Positions 7,231 through 10,952 of a stretch of 10,952 bases of DNA are shown one piece after another. Source of the DNA: an uncultured beta proteobacterium (GTDB lineage: Bacteria; Pseudomonadota; Gammaproteobacteria; Burkholderiales; Burkholderiaceae_C); assembly GCA_903859265.1 (NCBI GenBank), contig CAIOLZ010000180.1, positions 1 through 10,952 on the forward strand, given 5' to 3'. Position numbers and translations under genes: made by a program. Each line of letters starts with the position of its first letter. The stretch's first letter is position 1. The notes beneath the pieces were generated by a model. That model was not told the origin of the DNA and did no database searches. It was given only the letters and a program-made list of their open reading frames with translations.

Positions 7231-7248
7231 GCCAACCCTTGGGTTAGC
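7231..7248 (-). promoter_or_regulatory. Short hairpin or dyad at the predicted 5' end of the rpsO transcript
   Basis: On the minus strand GCTAACCC (7248-7241) can pair with GGGTTGGC (7238-7231) through seven Watson-Crick pairs and one G-T pair, separated by only two bases. It lies directly after the predicted transcription start for the TATAAT at 7260-7255. It could be a 5'-terminal mRNA hairpin or a protein-binding dyad; the sequence does not decide between them. Confidence 0.35.
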
Positions 7249-7254
7249 CCATCG

Positions 7255-7283
7255 ATTATAGCTCGATAGAGGTGCACGCCCAG
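7255..7283 (-). promoter_or_regulatory. Probable sigma-70 promoter of rpsO
   Basis: The minus strand has a perfect TATAAT at 7260-7255, 111 bases upstream of the rpsO start codon. At 17-base spacing the -35 position (7283-7278) reads CTGGGC, which is a poor match, so the call rests on the -10 box and its location. Transcription would begin near 7248 and give a leader of about 105 bases. Confidence 0.5.
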
Positions 7284-7385
7284 AATTGATGGTTCAGGGG
7301 TGCAAGAAGATTGTTCGTCAAGGCCGCAGATGCCGCAAAGCCTCCAGTTTTCAAGGCCCTGTCACCACAAATAAAGTGCCTAGGC

Positions 7386-7414
7386 TTGACTTGAAATTTT
7401 TTTGCAAAACATCA
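7386..7414 (+). promoter_or_regulatory. Candidate promoter of the small heat-shock gene, possibly sigma-32 type
   Basis: TTGACT (7386-7391) overlaps CTTGAAA (7390-7396). CTTGAAA matches the -35 element of heat-shock sigma-32 promoters. At suitable spacing the -10 region (about 7409-7416, AACATCAG) matches neither the sigma-32 nor the sigma-70 consensus well. The location, about 75 bases upstream of hsp20, and the function of the gene favour a heat-inducible promoter, but the -10 evidence is weak. Confidence 0.35.
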
Positions 7415-7424
7415 GGTGACTGGC

Positions 7425-7451
7425 ATGCGGCGCTCGCGGTGAGCGCTTCGT
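7425..7451 (+). promoter_or_regulatory. GC-rich hairpin in the hsp20 5' leader
   Basis: GCGCTC (7430-7435) and GAGCGC (7441-7446) form a perfect 6-bp stem around GCGGT. It can extend outward through a G-T pair, one mismatch and three more pairs (7425-7427 with 7449-7451). It ends just before the ribosome binding site AAGGAG (7458-7463). It does not pair with that site, so it is not an obvious RNA thermometer of the ROSE or fourU kind, and it is not the CIRCE operator. Confidence 0.4.
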
Positions 7452-7469
7452 ACTGACAAGGAGTTCACG

Positions 7470-7847
7470 ATGTATTTTTCAGTTCAACAACCGCGATTTA
7501 GTCGCCGCCCAATAGTGCATACCGGTCTTGGTTGGGATCAGTTTCTGAGCAATGTGGTTCACACAGCTTCGCAGTCCGCACCAGTTTATTCACAGGACGA
7601 AGGTGCCTTTTACCTTGTACTGGACCTGCCAGGCATTTCAAAAGACAAGCTGAGCATCTCTATCGACAGCGCAGCGATACGGCTGCAAACCAAAGAGGGC
7701 GCCCCACGAAGCTACCGGGTGGCCTACGAATTTCCAACGGAAATTGATGCCAACCTTAGTGAAGCCAAGCTGGAAAATGGCGTTTTACGGTTGAAACTGG
7801 CTAAAAAAGCACCGGTTGACAAATCCGTGGCACTGGAAATTCAGTAA
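7470..7847 (+). CDS. Small heat-shock protein, Hsp20/alpha-crystallin family
   Basis: This 125-residue cytoplasmic protein belongs to the ATP-independent holdase chaperones that bind unfolding proteins during stress. The alpha-crystallin domain runs from about residue 38 to the end: an AFYLVLDLPGISKDKLSISI stretch (46-65) for the first strands and the diagnostic ENGVLRLKL (102-110). The N-terminal arm is about 37 residues. The segment between the RLQTKE strand (71-76) and the YEFP strand (86-89) is only a few residues long, whereas most bacterial Hsp20 proteins have a longer loop with an extra dimerisation strand there. The C-terminus ends ALEIQ, at best a degenerate I-x-I anchor. The ATG at 7470 has AAGGAG 6 bases upstream. 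It is the only plus-strand gene in the middle of the window and converges on tsaD with a 16-base gap. Confidence 0.88.
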   Translation: MYFSVQQPRFSRRPIVHTGLGWDQFLSNVVHTASQSAPVYSQDEGAFYLVLDLPGISKDKLSISIDSAAIRLQTKEGAPRSYRVAYEFPTEIDANLSEAKLENGVLRLKLAKKAPVDKSVALEIQ

Positions 7848-7863
7848 CAGATCCGGCAGTCGT

Positions 7864-8931
7864 CTAAAGGGCGTCCAAAGGCCAGCGCGGTTTTACGTCA
7901 AATGCGTATTCACGGTTGGCCTTCTGTTGCCCGCTTTGCAATCGCATGGCCGCTGCCATTGCAATCATGGCACCGTTGTCTGTGCATAAATGCACTTCAG
8001 GATAATGAACCTGAAAGCCGCGCTTTGCACATTCCGCGTTAAGTTGGCTGCGCAAAGCGGCATTGGCACCCACGCCCCCCGCCACCACGAGCCGATTCAA
8101 ATTTTCATTGGATAGCGCCTTCAAGGATTTTTTGACCAGCACATCCACGATGGCGGCCTGGGTTGACGCGGCGAGGTCACACTGAACGGACTCCGGCAAG
8201 GCCTCGAACGCAGCAACACCCCAGCTCGCCAGAATTTTTTGAGATTGAACCAGCACCGCCGTCTTCAATCCCGCAAATGAAAAATCCAGGTTGTCACTGT
8301 GCAACAAGGGGCGCGGCAAATCGTAAGCGCGGGGGTTGCCGTGAGCCGCCATTTTTGCCAGCAGCGGACCGCCCGGATAGGCCAGCCCCATCAGCTTTGC
8401 GGACTTGTCAAACGCTTCTCCCGCCGCATCGTCGATGGATTCACCCAGCAACTTGTAGCGTCCGACGCCGTCAACCCGCATCAACTGCGTATGACCACCC
8501 GAAACCAGCAAAGCGATGAATGGAAAAGAAGGCGGCGAATCGCTTAAAAAAGGCGACAACAAATGACCTTCGAGGTGATGAACGCCTAGTACCGGTTTGT
8601 CCAGCGCTGCGGCAAGTGCGCATGCCACCCCGGCTCCCACGAGCAGCGCACCCGCCAGGCCGGGGCCGCGCGTATAGGCCACAACGTCAACATCGTCCAA
8701 TGAACATGCTGCAAGCTCCAGCACCTGGCGAGCAAGCGGCAAAACCCGCCTGATATGGTCCCGACTGGCAAGTTCCGGGACAACGCCTCCGTAAGCCTGG
8801 TGCATTGCAATCTGGCTGTGCAGCGCATGCCCCTTGAGAACGGGTAGCGGCGCGGAATCTGGATGTATTTGCATTTCCACCAACGCAACGCCTGTTTCGT
8901 CGCAGGAAGACTCAATCCCGAGCACCCACAT
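7864..8931 (-). CDS. tsaD: tRNA N6-adenosine threonylcarbamoyltransferase
   Basis: TsaD (formerly Gcp/YgjD) transfers the threonylcarbamoyl group to A37 of ANN-decoding tRNAs, working with TsaB and TsaE, to make t6A. The 355-residue product has the expected elements: the N-terminal MWVLGIESSCDETG, the metal-binding histidines H119 and H123 in HHLEGH, SGGHTQL at 144-150, GLAYPGGP at 182-189, VVAGGVGAN at 282-290 and D318 in CTDNGAM. I chose the ATG at 8931 because the family normally starts within a few residues of the GIESSCDET block. In-frame ATGs at 8955 and 8991 give extensions without family support. None of the three has a strong Shine-Dalgarno. A terminator at 8997-9024 separates it from the gene upstream, so its promoter should lie within about 65 bases. 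Confidence 0.96.
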   Translation of the reverse strand: MWVLGIESSCDETGVALVEMQIHPDSAPLPVLKGHALHSQIAMHQAYGGVVPELASRDHIRRVLPLARQVLELAACSLDDVDVVAYTRGPGLAGALLVGAGVACALAAALDKPVLGVHHLEGHLLSPFLSDSPPSFPFIALLVSGGHTQLMRVDGVGRYKLLGESIDDAAGEAFDKSAKLMGLAYPGGPLLAKMAAHGNPRAYDLPRPLLHSDNLDFSFAGLKTAVLVQSQKILASWGVAAFEALPESVQCDLAASTQAAIVDVLVKKSLKALSNENLNRLVVAGGVGANAALRSQLNAECAKRGFQVHYPEVHLCTDNGAMIAMAAAMRLQSGQQKANREYAFDVKPRWPLDAL

Positions 8932-8996
8932 TTTTTCGCCGAATCGTTTGACCATAGCGCTGAAGTTTAGATGACGCAGTTCGACATCCAAAAATG

Positions 8997-9024
8997 AAAA
9001 AAGTCACCGCGAAGGTGACTTTTT
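8997..9024 (-). terminator. Rho-independent terminator of the unknown gene at 9044-9445
   Basis: GTCACC (9003-9008) pairs with GGTGAC (9014-9019) around GCGAA, flanked by six A residues on one side (8997-9002) and five T residues on the other (9020-9024). On the minus strand this is a hairpin followed by six T residues, 20 bases after the TGA stop of the unknown gene. The symmetric A/T tails mean it could also stop plus-strand transcription. Confidence 0.85.
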
Positions 9025-9043
9025 ATCGATGCGGGAATGCGAA

Positions 9044-9445
9044 TCAGGCGGCCAGTCGCTGATCCCCCATAGGTTCGCGCACAACGCGCATGGTCTCGAC
9101 CGAGAGTCGGCGGCGCTTGCGAACAATAACCGAAGGGGAAGCGACCGGGGTCGCTGATCTGCTCGCTGCATAGGATTCGCCGCGTCCACTGGTGCGTGTC
9201 AATTGGATGGCGGCCTCTACGGTTGCACTATCAAGCGGCTCAACCCGGGATCCGTTGACCCGTACATAGTGACCGTTGGAGGTCGTCGCCAGCAAACCGA
9301 ACTCCATGCCCATCCGAACAATGCCGATAACCTTGAATTCTTTAGGTGCGGCCACAAAGGCTTTGATCGTCTGGCTGCCGAGCACGACTTGCAGAGGCTG
9401 GCTGGCGCTATCGGGAGATACGCGGAAATTCGATGTTTTGTCCAT
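9044..9445 (-). CDS. Conserved-looking hypothetical protein with basic C-terminal region
   Basis: I do not recognise this 133-residue protein. It has no signal peptide and no membrane segment. The first ~80 residues look like a small, mostly beta fold, with hydrophobic strands such as LQVVLGSQTIKAFV, FKVIGIVRMGMEFGLL and GHYVRVNGSRVEPL. A serine/alanine-rich linker follows (about 85-105). The C-terminal part is strongly basic, with VRKRRRLSVETMRVVREP. The basic tail could contact nucleic acid or ribosomes, but that is a guess from charge alone. Evidence that it is a real gene: AGGA about 11 bases before the ATG at 9445, an intact frame, and a rho-independent terminator 20 bases after the TGA. 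It appears to be monocistronic and is divergent from ybiB. Confidence 0.75.
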   Translation of the reverse strand: MDKTSNFRVSPDSASQPLQVVLGSQTIKAFVAAPKEFKVIGIVRMGMEFGLLATTSNGHYVRVNGSRVEPLDSATVEAAIQLTRTSGRGESYAASRSATPVASPSVIVRKRRRLSVETMRVVREPMGDQRLAA

Positions 9446-9473
9446 TTGGGTTTAATCCTTTTTGGGTTGGCTT

Positions 9474-9512
9474 TGCGCACAGGGGCTGCGTGATAGTGCG
9501 CAGAACAGCCCT
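9474..9512. repeat. Two interleaved inverted repeats between the unknown gene and ybiB
   Basis: TGCGCAC (9474-9480) is the inverse complement of GTGCGCA (9496-9502), and GGGCTG (9483-9488) of CAGCCC (9506-9511). The order is a, b, a', b', so the two pairs cross rather than nest. In RNA this is the layout of an H-type pseudoknot; in DNA it could be overlapping binding dyads. It lies in the divergent intergenic region, upstream of both start codons. Confidence 0.45.
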
Positions 9513-9611
9513 ACCCGTCTTGATCAAAATGTGATGGGGGCATCTACGCACGCCTGGGCCGACGAATAAGCCCATGGCGCAAAGTCATCGGGATTGATCG
9601 ACAATGACCGG

Positions 9612-10541
9612 ATGGGCATCGGCAAATACATCAAGGAAATCGGGCGTGGCAAGGCGGGCGCGCGGGATCTGACACGAGAGCAGGCGACTGACATGTTTGG
9701 TCAGATTCTTGACGGCGACGTAAGCGATCTGGAGATAGGAGCTTTTTGCCTCGCAATGCGCATCAAGGGTGAAAGCGCTGGTGAGATGGCCGGTTTCCTG
9801 GACGCAATATATGCGCGCATTGCGCGGATCCCGACACCTGGCATTGACCGGCCGACCGTGGTCATCCCGAGTTACAACGGCGCACGCAAGCTACCCGTGC
9901 TGACACCATTGCTGGCCTTGCTGGTGGCACGAGAAGGGCATTCGGTTGTCGTCCATGGCACGGCGACCGAGTCCAACCGGGTTTTTACATCGGACGTATT
10001 CGCTGCGTTGGCATTACCTATCGCGCAGGACCTGCATGTCGTACCGCCGGGGTCGGTTGCCTTTTTTCCTACCGCACTTTTCCACATCCGCTTGCAGGCC
10101 CTGCTGGACGCCAGACGTGTGGTCGGTCTGCGCAATTCGGCCCACAGCCTGGTCAAATTGATGAATCCCTGCGATGGGCCTTGCCTGCTGGTCACGAGCT
10201 ACACCCATCCGGAGTACGCTATTTCGATGGCGCAAACGCTAACGATGATGCAATCCAACGCATTGCTATTGCGCGGCACCGAGGGCGAGGCGGTGGCCGA
10301 CCCGCGGCGCGCGCCCGGCATGCAGGCATTTATCCGCGGTATCGCGCAGCCTGCCGTTGAGCATCAGAGCGGCACGTTGACGGCACTTCCGGATGTGCCG
10401 TCAACGACCGATCCGGCACGCACCGCTTCGTACATCCTGGCGGTATTGCGAGGGGATACGCCTGTTCCCACGCCCATTCAAGCGCAAGTGGCGCAAATTT
10501 TGCATATAGCTTCAACAATGCGCGAAACAAAAACCCCATGA
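9612..10541 (+). CDS. ybiB: YbiB-type DNA-binding protein (TrpD2 family, glycosyltransferase-like fold)
   Basis: The product (309 residues from this start) resembles E. coli YbiB, the founding member of the TrpD2 family. These proteins share the anthranilate phosphoribosyltransferase fold but bind nucleic acid instead of acting in tryptophan synthesis. Matching blocks are KYIKEIGRGKAGARDL at the N-terminus, FCLAMRIKGES, VIPSYNGARKLPVLTPLLALL, VVVHG, VGLRNSAHSLVKLMNP, SYTHPEYA and LLLRGTEGEAVADPRRAPG. The glycine-rich PRPP-binding motif of true TrpD is not seen. I preferred the ATG at 9612, which aligns with the E. coli start; a TTG at 9594 would add six residues, and neither has a clear Shine-Dalgarno. 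E. coli ybiB is in the LexA regulon; I see no LexA box here. It overlaps cobA by ATGA. Confidence 0.88.
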   Translation: MGIGKYIKEIGRGKAGARDLTREQATDMFGQILDGDVSDLEIGAFCLAMRIKGESAGEMAGFLDAIYARIARIPTPGIDRPTVVIPSYNGARKLPVLTPLLALLVAREGHSVVVHGTATESNRVFTSDVFAALALPIAQDLHVVPPGSVAFFPTALFHIRLQALLDARRVVGLRNSAHSLVKLMNPCDGPCLLVTSYTHPEYAISMAQTLTMMQSNALLLRGTEGEAVADPRRAPGMQAFIRGIAQPAVEHQSGTLTALPDVPSTTDPARTASYILAVLRGDTPVPTPIQAQVAQILHIASTMRETKTP

Positions 10542-10952
10542 CACAGCCCACAGAACACTATTTGGCACCTGGCACGGTTGTCCTGGTAGGCGCCGGACCC
10601 GGCGACCCTGAGCTTTTGACGCTCAAGGCCTTGAAAGCAATTCAACGTGCCACCGTGCTGTTCGTGGACGATCTGGTCAGTGAGGCAGTGGTGGAATTCG
10701 CCAACCCGCAAGCTCGAATTGTTCGTGTGGGCAAACGCGGAGGTTGCAAATCCACACCGCAAACTTTCATTGAAAAACTCATGGTGGCAGCTGCCATTGA
10801 AGGTCATCAGGTGGTGCGGCTCAAGGGCGGCGACCCTTTCCTTTTCGGCCGCGGCGGTGAAGAAGTCGAGGAAATGCAGGCAAGCGGCATTCGCGTTGAA
10901 GTGATCAACGGCATCACTGCCGGCATGGCAGCGGTAGGCTCTTTGAATGTGC
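10538..10952 (+). CDS. cobA: Uroporphyrinogen-III C-methyltransferase (siroheme/cobalamin branch), 3' end cut by the window
   Basis: This enzyme uses S-adenosylmethionine to methylate uroporphyrinogen III at C2 and C7, giving precorrin-2, the precursor of siroheme (for sulfite and nitrite reductases) and of cobalamin. The visible 138 residues begin MTQPTEHYLAPGTVVLVGAG and carry the N-terminal methyltransferase motifs: VGAGPGDPELLTLKALKA, VLFVDDLVS, VRVGKRGG, RLKGGDPFLFGRGGEE and NGITAGMAA. About half of a normal ~260-residue protein is present. No CysG-type oxidase/ferrochelatase domain precedes it, so it is the single-domain form; a C-terminal fusion cannot be excluded. Its ATG overlaps the ybiB stop (ATGA, 10538-10541), so translation is likely coupled. 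In related bacteria this gene often lies near nitrite or sulfite assimilation genes, which may follow beyond the edge. Confidence 0.95.
   Translation, partial: MTQPTEHYLAPGTVVLVGAGPGDPELLTLKALKAIQRATVLFVDDLVSEAVVEFANPQARIVRVGKRGGCKSTPQTFIEKLMVAAAIEGHQVVRLKGGDPFLFGRGGEEVEEMQASGIRVEVINGITAGMAAVGSLNV

Larger units (their letters stand above)
7178..7469. other. Divergent intergenic region between rpsO and hsp20
   Basis: Nearly 300 bases with no gene that I can support. From the left it holds part of the rpsO leader with its hairpins, the rpsO -10 box, about 100 bases with nothing recognisable apart from an 8-base direct repeat TCAAGGCC (7318-7325 and 7351-7358), then the hsp20 promoter candidate, its leader hairpin and the AAGGAG ribosome binding site. 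Confidence 0.7.

Noticed and set aside
7425..7451. CIRCE (HrcA) operator in front of hsp20
   Set aside because: CIRCE is TTAGCACTC, nine bases, GAGTGCTAA. Here the arms are GCGCTC and GAGCGC with five bases between.
9520..9540. FNR or CRP site at TTGATCAA in the ybiB upstream region
   Set aside because: TTGATCAA is an 8-bp palindrome but lacks the 4-base spacing of TTGAT-N4-ATCAA, and the nearby TGTGA has no TCACA partner at 6 bases.
1..10952. Mobile element, prophage, CRISPR array, toxin-antitoxin or defence system
   Set aside because: All coding space is taken by conserved core genes in a familiar order plus one small unknown gene. No transposase, integrase, tandem repeat array or terminal inverted repeats were seen.

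Overview
The window is an ordinary chromosomal housekeeping stretch from a betaproteobacterium, most likely Burkholderiales and close to Comamonadaceae. The reasons are the separate nuoC and nuoD genes, the S15 N-terminus beginning MIASSIKA, and the gene order rpsO, pnp, quinone oxidoreductase, tpiA, secG, tRNA-Leu, nuoABCD. This placement comes from recognition of sequence and gene order, not from a database search.

Layout. From 7144 down to 1 almost everything is on the minus strand and is read right to left: rpsO, a rho-independent terminator, a structured leader, pnp, a zinc-free quinone oxidoreductase (qor/PIG3 type), tpiA, secG, tRNA-Leu(GAG), then nuoA, nuoB, nuoC and the first half of nuoD, which runs off the left edge. 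Spacing is tight from pnp to secG, with qor and tpiA overlapping by ATGA, and again from nuoA to nuoD. No terminator hairpin is visible between pnp and nuoD, so long transcripts are possible. From 7470 to 7847 a lone plus-strand small heat-shock protein gene faces tsaD (minus, 7864-8931). Next is a minus-strand gene for an unrecognised 133-residue protein (9044-9445) with its own terminator. It is divergent from a plus-strand pair, ybiB and cobA (siroheme-type uroporphyrinogen methyltransferase), which overlap by ATGA; cobA is cut by the right edge.

Functionally the window covers ribosome and RNA turnover (S15, PNPase), protein export (SecG), glycolysis (TpiA), respiratory complex I (NuoA-D), tRNA modification (TsaD), protein protection (Hsp20) and tetrapyrrole synthesis (CobA).

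I saw no mobile element, CRISPR array, toxin-antitoxin pair, phage gene or convincing new multi-gene system. The unexplained structure is in the non-coding gaps: a perfect 13-bp inverted repeat in the pnp leader, two hairpins in the rpsO leader, a GC-rich hairpin just upstream of the hsp20 ribosome binding site, and two interleaved inverted repeats between the unknown gene and ybiB. The unknown protein itself also deserves a look.
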